In this document: positions 34,635 to 42,598 of the stretch, piece by piece
How the letters are laid out: each line of letters opens with the position of its first letter
Numbering within the stretch: position 1 is the first letter of the stretch
DNA from: UBA9732 sp045116915
GTDB taxonomy: Bacteria > Spirochaetota > Spirochaetia > Sphaerochaetales > Sphaerochaetaceae
Assembly: GCA_045116915.1 (NCBI GenBank)
Contig: JBGUMQ010000035.1
Span: 3,691 to 67,690 of the forward strand
Direction: 5' to 3'
DNA length: 64,000 nucleotides
Program-made: the position numbers and the translations under genes
The notes under the pieces: model-generated
What the model was told of the DNA's origin: nothing
Databases searched by the model: none
The model's input: only the letters and a program-made list of their open reading frames with translations

Positions 34635-35450
34635 TCACTCCTTGTCCTCGGCGGCCTCGGCCTCAGCTTCTTCCTCGGCCTCGGCATCCTTGTCCTCTAC
34701 AGCCTGTGTCTCGAGGGCTGCGGTCTCTTCCTCTGTTGCGGGGAGGGACTCGATGATCTGGATTCCCGTCTCGGTATCGGCATCGCAGACTGCGTTGGCG
34801 ATGATCTCGACGAACAGGCTGATGGCCCTGATTGCATCATCGTTGCCCGGGATCGGGTAGGTGATGTCGGTGGGGTCGCAGTTCGTGTCGACGACTGCTA
34901 CGACGGGGATTCCGAGTCTCTTCGCCTCTGCGACGGCAAGGGCTTCCTTGCGTGTGTCGATGATGAAGATGATTCCGGGAAGCTCTGTCATGTCCTTGAT
35001 TCCGCCAAGGTTCTTGTCGAGCTTTGTCTTCTGCTTGGTGAGGATCGCGACTTCCTTCTTGGTGAGCGAGTCGAATGTTCCGTCAACGGACATCTTCTCG
35101 ATCTTCTTGAGTGTTGCGATCGACTTCTTGATTGTTGCGAAGTTCGTGAGCATTCCACCGAGCCAACGGTTGTTCACGTAAGGCATGCCGCAACGCTTTG
35201 CCTCTGTTTCGATAGCCTGCTGTGCCTGCTTCTTGGTTCCTACGAAAAGGACCGGCTTGTCCTGCTTGACGACGGCACGTACTGCCTCGTAAGCCTCGAC
35301 GATACAGGCAGATGTCTTCTGCAGGTCGATGATGTGGATTCCATTTCTCTCAGAGAAAATGAAACTGGCCATCTTGGGGTTCCACCTCTTTGTCTGATGA
35401 CCGAAATGAACGCCTGCCTCCAGCAGACTCTTCATTGTTACTACTGCCAT
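34635..35450 (-). CDS. rpsB: 30S ribosomal protein S2 with acidic tail
   Basis: 271 residues. Typical S2: LLEAGVHFGHQTKRWNPKM, YVNNRWLGGMLTNF, IIDTRKEALAVAEAKRLGIPVVAVVDTNCDP, YPIPGNDDAIRAI. It ends in ~20 residues of nearly pure Glu/Ala/Asp. Start at 35450 is set by AGGAG six bases upstream; a longer open frame exists but lacks a ribosome-binding site. Confidence 0.97.
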   Translation of the reverse strand: MAVVTMKSLLEAGVHFGHQTKRWNPKMASFIFSERNGIHIIDLQKTSACIVEAYEAVRAVVKQDKPVLFVGTKKQAQQAIETEAKRCGMPYVNNRWLGGMLTNFATIKKSIATLKKIEKMSVDGTFDSLTKKEVAILTKQKTKLDKNLGGIKDMTELPGIIFIIDTRKEALAVAEAKRLGIPVVAVVDTNCDPTDITYPIPGNDDAIRAISLFVEIIANAVCDADTETGIQIIESLPATEEETAALETQAVEDKDAEAEEEAEAEAAEDKE

Positions 35451-35469
35451 TTCTGACTCCTGACATTTC

Positions 35470-35490
35470 GACGGATGCTTTCCATCCGTC
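35470..35490 (-). promoter_or_regulatory. Hairpin in the rpsB leader
   Basis: GACGGATG-CTTTC-CATCCGTC, a perfect 8-bp stem about 20 bases before the rpsB ATG, within a ~125-nt leader. Candidate S2 autoregulatory site. Confidence 0.45.
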
Positions 35491-35580
35491 CCCAGCACTT
35501 TTTCTCACTGCATCCCGGCCTTTGCCTTCCGGCGGGCCCGCGGACCAGCGGAGATTCCGCGCATACGCGCAGTGCTTCAT

Positions 35581-35609
35581 ATATTAATGAAACGGGGTCT
35601 TTTGTTCAA
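35581..35609 (-). promoter_or_regulatory. Promoter of the rpsB-tsf operon
   Basis: On the minus strand TTGAAC (35609-35604) and TAATAT (35586-35581) are 17 bases apart, upstream of the long rpsB leader. Confidence 0.7.
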
Positions 35610-35653
35610 GATGAAGGGTAGGTCCGGGGAAAAAGTCGGTATAGTGCAAAAAC

Positions 35654-35682
35654 TTGCGTTCGAAGGAAAGGCGTTATATATT
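35654..35682 (+). promoter_or_regulatory. Promoter of the chimeric regulator; implies a leaderless mRNA
   Basis: TTGCGT (35654-35659) and TATATT (35677-35682) are 17 bases apart. Transcription would start at about 35689-35690, which is the ATG itself. No Shine-Dalgarno lies at a usable distance from this ATG. Confidence 0.5.
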
Positions 35683-35689
35683 ATCCGAT

Positions 35690-38600
35690 ATGAGGATAGG
35701 TTTTGTTTTGGCAGAGCTGGCAACGGGAGCCGCCAATTCCCTGTGGCCATCCGTGGCGTCGATGTACCCGTCCGAAGGGGACGATACTTTCGTCGTGTTC
35801 TCCGGAGGACGGCTCAACAGCACGGATCCCCTTGAGAGGACGAGGAACTCGATCTACAGGTTCGTGACTCCGGAGAATCTGGACGGTGCGATCATCTGGA
35901 GTTCCTCGCTGACCGGAAACGCCAGGACCACCGATGTACTGGAGACATTCAGATGCATGCTCTCCAAACCAATCGTCACGATCGACGGAAAGACCGCCGA
36001 CTATCCCGGCATCCCGGATGTCCGGTTCGATGCATACGAGGGTGCCAGGCTCATCACCGAACACTGCATCCGCACGCACGGGGCAAGGCGGATCGCCTAT
36101 ATCCGCGGCCCCGAGAACCACAACTCGGCTCAGGAGAGATTCCACGCCTATCTGGATGCACTGGAAGGACACGGAATCCCCGTGGACAAGTCGCTGATCT
36201 CCGATCCCATGCCGTGGGAAGCAGGAGACCAGGCTATTGGACAGCTTCTGGACAAGAGGGGGAAGCTGCCCGGAAGGGATTTCGATTTCATCATCTGCGC
36301 CAGCGACCTGATGCTGTACAGGGCATCGCTGGAGCTTTCGGCACACGGTTACGAGGTGGGGCGCGACGTGTTCGCCTGCGGTTTCAACGATTCCCTGGAC
36401 TCCAGGCTCCTGAACGTGCCGGTCTCGACGGTGCGCCTTCCCTATGCCGGGCTGGGCGTATGCTCTGTCATGGCGTTCAGATCCGTCGCGGATGGGCGCA
36501 GATGCGTGGATACGGTCCTTCCGACAAGGCCGATCATCAGATGCAGCTGCGGATGCGCGGCAGGAGCGAATAGGCATCTGCCCTCGAGCCCGTCCGAAAT
36601 CGCGGGTCTGATGTCGGAGATATTCCCGATTCCGAACGACCTTGCTCTTTCCATGGTGGAGGATGTCCTGGATTCCCCATCCGAGGAGAATCTGAGGCGC
36701 ATCCTTGAAAGCCTGTGCAGGTCGGGTGCCGATGTCTTCGAGATATTCGAGTTGCTGCGCTACCTGGACGGCATGAATCCGGAAGGTGACGACAAGCACG
36801 AGAAGCTGAGGGATATCGCCTCGTTCCTGCTCCCGTCCGTCCTGGACAGGAGCAATTCCATCCGCAGATATGAGGAAAGGACAAGGAGAAGGGCTTTCGG
36901 AGTCTTCAACAACCAGCTTCTGGAAGCCAACAGGATAACGGAGATCGCCGAGGTCCTGAAGCGCAACAGTTCCTCCCTGGGTTTCGAGCAGATACACCTC
37001 GTGGTGGACTACGAGGACCGGTCCTGTCTTGTCGGAGAGGGCCTGGAGTTCTCGGATGCGGCCCTTGTCCCGGAAGGCAAGAGCGGGATCCTCGACAGCG
37101 GGACCTGGGTTGTGGCCCCGTTGTGCACCGAGACCGAAAGCATGGGCTATCTGCTGATGAAGCCTTCCTCCATGAACGGACAGGTATGCGAGGACATCAG
37201 GAGCGCTGTTTCCAGCGCACTGAGGAGCGCCATGCTTTTCGAGGTCACGCGGAGGGCCCAGCAGGCGGCAGAGAACGCCGAGCAGGCAAGGACCACATTC
37301 TTCGCCAACGTGGGAGAGAACCTGCGCGATCCCCTTTCGGAAATAGAGGGGATCGTTTCGGATTCCGACATGGATCCGGATGTCAGGAAGGCCATAATCG
37401 ACAGGATCAAGGGCGCCAACAACATGATCGACCTGGCCCTGGGGGCCACGAACGAGCTCGAACTGGACCGGTACATGGAGGATCCCGGAGAGATACTGTC
37501 CTCTTTCGACTGCTACGAGAAGACCACGGCACTTCCGTCGCTTCTGCTGGATGGGGGCCGCATCAGGCAGGCGCTGGGGAACATCGTGTCGTCGATCGGA
37601 TCCGGGGCCAGGATCAGAGCGGGGATACAGCGCAAGGGTGTCTGCATCTCGATTTCCGATGAAGGCGGGAGCTGGACGGCTCCCAAGGACGATGCGGGCA
37701 TATCGCTTGCCCAGAAGATAGTGATACTCCACAACGGGACATGCTCTGTCGGCAAGGGGATGTTCTCCGCGGTCCTTCCGTTCCCGACCCTTTCCGGCAA
37801 GGCCCCCTCGGCATGGGAAGAGGGGAAGACCCTGGCGTGGATCGGCAGGAAACCTCCGTTCGCTGTTTCCGATGCCGCCCTGGATGAGGACAGCGGACAG
37901 AGGTTCTCCGAGACGAAACGTCTTTCCCCGGATGCCGGAGCCGTATACTGGGACAGCGGTTTCAAGGGCTATGATGCCCTGCGCGGCCTGAACAGGCTGG
38001 TTACGAACGGGACATACAGGGACCTGCCGGTCCTGTGCAGGGGAATCCCAGGCTCCAGATCGCTCGAGGATGCGCTTTGGACTTCGGTGGAGGAGAAGGG
38101 AAAGGTCATCCTCCAGGTCGGATCCGCGTCGGAGGACCTGTACAGGTGGATCCAGGATCCGGAGGTTGTTCCGTGCGACATGGGGAACGCCGTCATGATG
38201 TCCAGACGCCATGAACCGGAGCTGGTGATCGTCTCCCTGGAGGAGGCCGGCAAGAGGATTCCCGGGATCCTTGAACTCACAGGTGCCCTGAGAAGCATGA
38301 AAAAGGTGGCCCAGACCCCGCTGATCCTGTGTTCCGATTATCTGGACGAGCCTCTGATCGAGGCGGTCTCGGGCATCCCCGGCGTCATCGTGGTGAACAC
38401 ATGCATGCTGGAGAGCGAGGAATTCGCCATGAGGGTGAGGGCGATCCTGGGAGGAGCCGGGATCCTGGCCACGAATACCGGAGCCATCGTCAAGAGGGCC
38501 CAGGGATTCATATGCTCGCATGCGACCCTTCCCGTCAGCAGATGGCAGATCGCCGACGAGGTCCATGTGTCGGAGGATTATCTGACAAGGGTCTTCAAGA

Positions 38601-38818
38601 AGGAGCTCGGGCTTTCGCCCTGGGATTATCTGAACCGGTACAGGATCTGGCTGGCCTGCATCCTGCTGAAGAACACGGGCATGTCCGTCAACGAAGTCGC
38701 CGAGGCGACGGGTTTCCAGGACCAGGCCTATTTCTGCAGGGTGTTCAAGAAGATACGCGGTTACAGACCCAGCCGTCTGCGCAGCATGAAAAAGTCGGAA
38801 ATGTCCAAAATGCAGTAG
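35690..38818 (+). CDS. Chimeric regulator: LacI-type sensor, degenerate kinase, AraC HTH
   Basis: 1042 residues, cytoplasmic. N-terminal ~300 residues resemble the ligand-binding (periplasmic-binding fold) half of LacI/GalR regulators (DGAIIWSS, RIAYIRGPENHNSAQERFHAYLDAL, FIICASDLML) but without the LacI HTH. The middle has a histidine-kinase-like region: FFANVGENLRDPLSEI (about 537) matches the H-box FFANxSHELRTPL with the phospho-acceptor His lost, followed by RIRQALGNIV and ISDEGG, a weak HATPase. A receiver-like segment comes next, and the last ~100 residues are an AraC HTH (IADEVHVSEDYLTRVFKKELGLSPWDYLNRYRI). Directly upstream of the pectin locus, which it probably controls in response to a uronate. 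Confidence 0.85.
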   Translation: MRIGFVLAELATGAANSLWPSVASMYPSEGDDTFVVFSGGRLNSTDPLERTRNSIYRFVTPENLDGAIIWSSSLTGNARTTDVLETFRCMLSKPIVTIDGKTADYPGIPDVRFDAYEGARLITEHCIRTHGARRIAYIRGPENHNSAQERFHAYLDALEGHGIPVDKSLISDPMPWEAGDQAIGQLLDKRGKLPGRDFDFIICASDLMLYRASLELSAHGYEVGRDVFACGFNDSLDSRLLNVPVSTVRLPYAGLGVCSVMAFRSVADGRRCVDTVLPTRPIIRCSCGCAAGANRHLPSSPSEIAGLMSEIFPIPNDLALSMVEDVLDSPSEENLRRILESLCRSGADVFEIFELLRYLDGMNPEGDDKHEKLRDIASFLLPSVLDRSNSIRRYEERTRRRAFGVFNNQLLEANRITEIAEVLKRNSSSLGFEQIHLVVDYEDRSCLVGEGLEFSDAALVPEGKSGILDSGTWVVAPLCTETESMGYLLMKPSSMNGQVCEDIRSAVSSALRSAMLFEVTRRAQQAAENAEQARTTFFANVGENLRDPLSEIEGIVSDSDMDPDVRKAIIDRIKGANNMIDLALGATNELELDRYMEDPGEILSSFDCYEKTTALPSLLLDGGRIRQALGNIVSSIGSGARIRAGIQRKGVCISISDEGGSWTAPKDDAGISLAQKIVILHNGTCSVGKGMFSAVLPFPTLSGKAPSAWEEGKTLAWIGRKPPFAVSDAALDEDSGQRFSETKRLSPDAGAVYWDSGFKGYDALRGLNRLVTNGTYRDLPVLCRGIPGSRSLEDALWTSVEEKGKVILQVGSASEDLYRWIQDPEVVPCDMGNAVMMSRRHEPELVIVSLEEAGKRIPGILELTGALRSMKKVAQTPLILCSDYLDEPLIEAVSGIPGVIVVNTCMLESEEFAMRVRAILGGAGILATNTGAIVKRAQGFICSHATLPVSRWQIADEVHVSEDYLTRVFKKELGLSPWDYLNRYRIWLACILLKNTGMSVNEVAEATGFQDQAYFCRVFKKIRGYRPSRLRSMKKSEMSKMQ

Positions 38819-38860
38819 CATAATTCTAAGGTCTCGTCCGTCAGACTGAAAGCACAAACA

Positions 38861-38943
38861 TAGGGAGGGCAATGCCCCGCGGTTTGTGCGGGGATGACAT
38901 GTGTTTCAATGAGGACAGGAAAGAACTATCTGCTGTATGCTGA
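38861..38943 (+). promoter_or_regulatory. Leader hairpin and overlapping short ORF before the permease gene
   Basis: A strong ribosome-binding site (TAGGGAGGG, 38861-38869) stands before ATG 38872, which opens a 23-codon ORF in another frame ending at 38943. The stem CCCCGC (38875-38880)/GCGGGG (38888-38893) directly precedes the permease ATG at 38894. Folding would bring the same Shine-Dalgarno to about five nt from the permease start. Confidence 0.4.
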
Positions 38944-39955
38944 GGTCGACGACCTCAAGAAAAGACTGAAGGATTGTCCGCCGGAGAGCAGGGATGCGCT
39001 CTCCAAGCAGCTCAAGGAAAAGAAGACCCAGCTGCGCAAGGCCGAGAACAGATTCCTTTTTGCCGAGATGAACAGGCACAAATACATCTATTTCATGCTT
39101 TTCATCCCGGTCGTGTACTACTTCATCTTCAAGTACATCCCGCTGTGGAACGCACAGATCGCCTTCAGGGATTTCATTTCGCTAAAGAGGACCGGAATCA
39201 CCGGAGGAACCTGGGTAGGGCTCCAGAACTTCAAGACGTTCATCAACTCGTACTACTTCTGGTCTCTGATCCGCAACACGCTGATGTACAGTTTCGGCAA
39301 GCTCCTGGTGAGCCTACCGCTTTCCATCCTGCTGGCCATCGCGATCTATGAGTGCACGCACAAGGCTCTCAGGAAAGTCGTCCAGACCCTTTCCTATCTG
39401 CCGCACTTCCTTTCATGGGTCATCATGTATGGAATCCTCCTCGCTCTGCTTTCACCGAGCGAGGGAATCTTCAACGACATCATCAAACTGTTCGGCGGAA
39501 CGCCCAGGGGATTCCTGACCGATACAACGGCCTTCCCGTTCATCGTCATCCTCTCGGATGCATGGAAGGAGATAGGTTGGAGCGCCATCATCTTCATCGC
39601 GGCCCTCATGGGAATCGACGGTTCCCTGTTCGAGGCCGCCATCGTCGAGGGCGCCAACAGCTGGCAGAGGGTACGCTACATCACGCTGCCGTCGATCAAG
39701 CCGGTCATCGTCATAGTCCTTCTGATGAAGATAGGAACAATCCTGGATGCAGGTTTCAACCAGTTGTACATGCTGTACAGTCCCGCTGTCTACAGCGTCG
39801 GCGACATCATCGACACATGGGTCTACAGGGGAACCATCGAGGGAAGGTTCAGCCTTGCGACCGCAGCCGGAATCTTCAAGGGTGTCATCGGAATGACACT
39901 GCTGTTCGTATCGAACTGGGCTTCGAGGAAGTTCACCGAAAGCTCGCTGTTCTGA
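38894..39955 (+). CDS. Lpl-type sugar ABC transporter permease (LplB family)
   Basis: 353 residues. First permease of a carbohydrate ABC importer, six membrane segments, with the EAA loop EAAIVEGANSWQRVRYITLPSIKP. The membrane part is LplB-like (FMLFIPVVYYFIFKYIPLWNAQIAFRDF). It carries an unusual ~55-residue charged, coiled-coil N-terminal extension (YAEVDDLKKRLKDCPPESRDALSKQLKEKKTQ...), cytosolic. Start uncertain: 38894 is used; ATG 38909 is an alternative. No ATPase gene is in the cluster, so a shared MsmK/UgpC-type ATPase is expected elsewhere. Substrate by context: oligogalacturonides. Confidence 0.87.
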   Translation: MTCVSMRTGKNYLLYAEVDDLKKRLKDCPPESRDALSKQLKEKKTQLRKAENRFLFAEMNRHKYIYFMLFIPVVYYFIFKYIPLWNAQIAFRDFISLKRTGITGGTWVGLQNFKTFINSYYFWSLIRNTLMYSFGKLLVSLPLSILLAIAIYECTHKALRKVVQTLSYLPHFLSWVIMYGILLALLSPSEGIFNDIIKLFGGTPRGFLTDTTAFPFIVILSDAWKEIGWSAIIFIAALMGIDGSLFEAAIVEGANSWQRVRYITLPSIKPVIVIVLLMKIGTILDAGFNQLYMLYSPAVYSVGDIIDTWVYRGTIEGRFSLATAAGIFKGVIGMTLLFVSNWASRKFTESSLF

Positions 39956-39965
39956 GGAGGCGCAC

Positions 39966-40871
39966 ATGGCAAAGAAAAACACCTATAACAGCGTCGCCGT
40001 TAGGGCAACCGCAGCCGACAAGGTATTCAACATCTGCGTGACCATCTTCATGGTCCTGCTGCTTCTGATACTGATAGTCCCGATCTGGAGCACGATCGCC
40101 CTCTCTTTCAGACCGGCCAACTACATCGGAAGTTATCTGGAAGGCATGTTCCTCGCTCCGTGGAAATGGTCCACCGGCGCATACGCCGCACTTCTTGGGA
40201 ACCAGGGCTTCCTGAAGGCATTCTGGAACAGCATCAAGATCATGGCCATGGGAGTCGCCACGGCTTTGTTCCTGACGGTCCCGATGGCATACGCCCTTTC
40301 AGTAAAGGGTGTTCCGGGAAAGAAATGGATCACGATCTTCATCATGATCCCGTACGTGTTCAACGTCGGAGTCGTTCCCACATACCTGCTTATCTCCAGC
40401 CTGGGTCTGACGAACCATCTGCCGTCTGTCTTCCTGCCGGTCGCGATAAGCACCTACAACATGATCATCATGCGCCAGTTCTTCGAGGGTATTCCCAACG
40501 ACCTGCGTGAAAGTGCGTTCATCGACGGCTGCAACGACCTTCAGATCATGTTCAAGATCATCCTCCCGCTGTCCAAGGCAATCATCATGACGGTCGCACT
40601 GTACTACGCGGTCTCGTTCTGGAACGACTACATGAGGTCACTGCTCTATCTGCAGAAGAGCGCCCTCAAGCCGCTCCCGCTCCTTCTGAGGGACATCCTC
40701 ATCGGAACGAGCATGAACGACAACCTGGAGGCCAACGCATTCGGTACGGCACCGATCGAGGCCATCAAGGCGGCATCGGTCTTCATCAGCGCAATTCCGA
40801 TGATCATCGCGTATCCGTTCATCCAGAGATACTTCACAAAGGGTACCCAGGCAGGTTCTGTCAAGGGTTGA
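39966..40871 (+). CDS. Lpl-type sugar ABC transporter permease (LplC family)
   Basis: 301 residues, six membrane segments. LplC/YtcP-type second permease with ESAFIDGCNDLQIMFKIILPLSKAI (EAA loop) and the conserved IMRQFFEGIPNDLRESAFIDG. GAGGAGG lies upstream of the ATG. Pairs with the preceding permease; the binding protein follows. Confidence 0.9.
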   Translation: MAKKNTYNSVAVRATAADKVFNICVTIFMVLLLLILIVPIWSTIALSFRPANYIGSYLEGMFLAPWKWSTGAYAALLGNQGFLKAFWNSIKIMAMGVATALFLTVPMAYALSVKGVPGKKWITIFIMIPYVFNVGVVPTYLLISSLGLTNHLPSVFLPVAISTYNMIIMRQFFEGIPNDLRESAFIDGCNDLQIMFKIILPLSKAIIMTVALYYAVSFWNDYMRSLLYLQKSALKPLPLLLRDILIGTSMNDNLEANAFGTAPIEAIKAASVFISAIPMIIAYPFIQRYFTKGTQAGSVKG

Positions 40872-40885
40872 CGATAGGGTTTCAG

Positions 40886-40907
40886 AGCGGGGGCGACCCG
40901 CTTTGAT
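40886..40907 (+). terminator. Weak hairpin between permease and binding-protein genes
   Basis: AGCGGG-GGCGA-CCCGCT followed by TTGATATATAT. The U-run is poor; it probably acts as an mRNA-stabilising or partial terminator element. Confidence 0.4.
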
Positions 40908-40940
40908 ATATATGGAAAATCATTTAACGGAGGAAATTAA

Positions 40941-42512
40941 ATGAAGAAAGCACTTATTGTTCTTCTTGTTGCTCTGGTTGCCTGCACGGCAGTCTTCGCT
41001 CAGGGCACAACAGAGGCAAAGACAGAGAGCAAGGGTCCCGTGACCATCACGATGCTCTATGCCGCAACACAGACAGAGGTCGGCGGACTTCCCGATGACT
41101 GGGCAGGATACCAGATCCTCAGGGACAAGTTGGGTATCGACCTCCAGCTCCAGATGCTTCCGTCAGCTTCATCCGACCAGGACCTGACAGTCAGAGCCAT
41201 GGCCGCTGTAGACGAGCTTCCCGATTTCATCACAGTCTCCAGAACAGTCTGGGCAGACCTCGTGAAGCAGGGATTCTTCTATGATGTCACTGACGACTTC
41301 GCCAAGATGCCCGAGAGAAGCAAGGTCATGTTCGGCGATTCATCGAAGGCTTTCACCACATATAACGGCAGAATCTACGGTTTCGCAACCCCGTCCGCAT
41401 ATGCAGGAAACGAAGGTCTCCTGGTCAGGAAGGACTGGCTGGACAATCTCGGCCTCGCAGCTCCCACCACACTGGATGAGCTCTACGATGTCCTCTATGC
41501 ATTCACCTACAACGATCCCGACGGAAACGGCAAGAACGATACATACGGCTACGGCGCATTCGTCGAGGAGTATGTCGCTTACGAAGCATATCCCGGAAGA
41601 AGGTTCGAGCCTCTGATGGGTGCATTCGGAGTCGAGGGAACATGGAACATGAGCGCCGACAACTTCGGTCTCAAGATCCACGACCCCGCTTACTACGACT
41701 GGATGGTGTTCTTCAAGAAGATCATCGACAACGGTCTGATCGATCCCAACTGGCAGTCCTACAAGAAGGACGACTTCAGAGCTGCATGGAAGCAGGGTAA
41801 GTTCGGTGTCTTCAGAGAGCAGAACTCCGCTTATGCTTCTGAGAACAACTACAGCCCGTTCGATGCCAACTTCCCCAACGGCAGTTTCATCGTCGTCGAC
41901 GCTCCTGTCGGACCCAACGGCAAGAACTCCGTCGGTCCTCTCGTAGAGGGCTTCAGGATCTTCGCCATCAACGCCGACGTAAGCCAGGAAGTCCATGACA
42001 AGATCATCGAGATGTTCGAGTGGATGTCCTATGGCGAGGGCTACATGCTCTGCGGTTACGGTATGGAAGGTGTCAACTACATCCTGGACGAGAATGGACT
42101 TCCGCAGTCGGATGAGAGCCTCGGCGACCTCGGATACAACAAGTCCGGCGGACAGAGATACATCCAGCTCAGGAACAGTTCCTTCAACTATAACAACGCC
42201 ACCGAGACGGCACTGCGCTATCCCGGATACATCACGAAGGTCTCACAGAAGTACATGAGCGCCGGTGATGTCCTCATCGAGATGCAGGGCAAGACATGGA
42301 CCAGGACACCCGGACAGAACAGCATGCCGGCTCCTGAGAGCACCGATGTCTACACATTCTACATGCAGGGTATTGCCGAATTCCTGAACGGAAAGACTCC
42401 TCTCACGGAGGCCAACTGGAAGGCATTCGTCGAGCAGTTCGACAAGATCGGCGGTCTCGCATGGGAGCAGGCCGGTTACCAGTATGCCAAGGAGAACGGA
42501 TATCTTCTGTAA
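40941..42512 (+). CDS. Lpl-type sugar ABC transporter binding protein
   Basis: 523 residues, cluster with the two preceding permeases. Large LplA-type solute-binding protein (FITVSRTVWADLVKQGFFYDVTDDF, GLLVRKDWLDNLGLAAPTTLDELYDVLYAFTYNDPDGNGKNDTYGYG). Signal peptide ends CTAVFAQGTTEA: the Cys is three residues before the predicted cleavage and not in a lipobox, so secreted rather than lipidated. Strong GGAGG before the ATG. Context (pectin locus) suggests oligogalacturonide or rhamnogalacturonan fragments. Confidence 0.9.
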   Translation: MKKALIVLLVALVACTAVFAQGTTEAKTESKGPVTITMLYAATQTEVGGLPDDWAGYQILRDKLGIDLQLQMLPSASSDQDLTVRAMAAVDELPDFITVSRTVWADLVKQGFFYDVTDDFAKMPERSKVMFGDSSKAFTTYNGRIYGFATPSAYAGNEGLLVRKDWLDNLGLAAPTTLDELYDVLYAFTYNDPDGNGKNDTYGYGAFVEEYVAYEAYPGRRFEPLMGAFGVEGTWNMSADNFGLKIHDPAYYDWMVFFKKIIDNGLIDPNWQSYKKDDFRAAWKQGKFGVFREQNSAYASENNYSPFDANFPNGSFIVVDAPVGPNGKNSVGPLVEGFRIFAINADVSQEVHDKIIEMFEWMSYGEGYMLCGYGMEGVNYILDENGLPQSDESLGDLGYNKSGGQRYIQLRNSSFNYNNATETALRYPGYITKVSQKYMSAGDVLIEMQGKTWTRTPGQNSMPAPESTDVYTFYMQGIAEFLNGKTPLTEANWKAFVEQFDKIGGLAWEQAGYQYAKENGYLL

Positions 42513-42555
42513 TCTTGCGAAAGAAAACGATACAGGAGTCTGAACTGACTATACG

Positions 42556-42587
42556 GGGCTGCGGTTGCATGCCGCAGCCCTTTTTTT
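42556..42587 (+). terminator. Strong terminator after the transporter operon
   Basis: GGGCTGCGG (42556-42564) and CCGCAGCCC (42572-42580) form a perfect 9-bp GC-rich stem followed by seven T. The next gene starts only 12 bases later. Confidence 0.92.
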
Positions 42588-42598
42588 GAAATCATCAC

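Noticed and set aside
35681..38872. A 1063-codon open frame on the minus strand opposite the chimeric regulator
   Set aside because: It is an antisense shadow caused by GC-rich codon usage. The plus strand carries recognisable LacI-fold and AraC domains, whereas the minus frame has no domain or ribosome-binding site.
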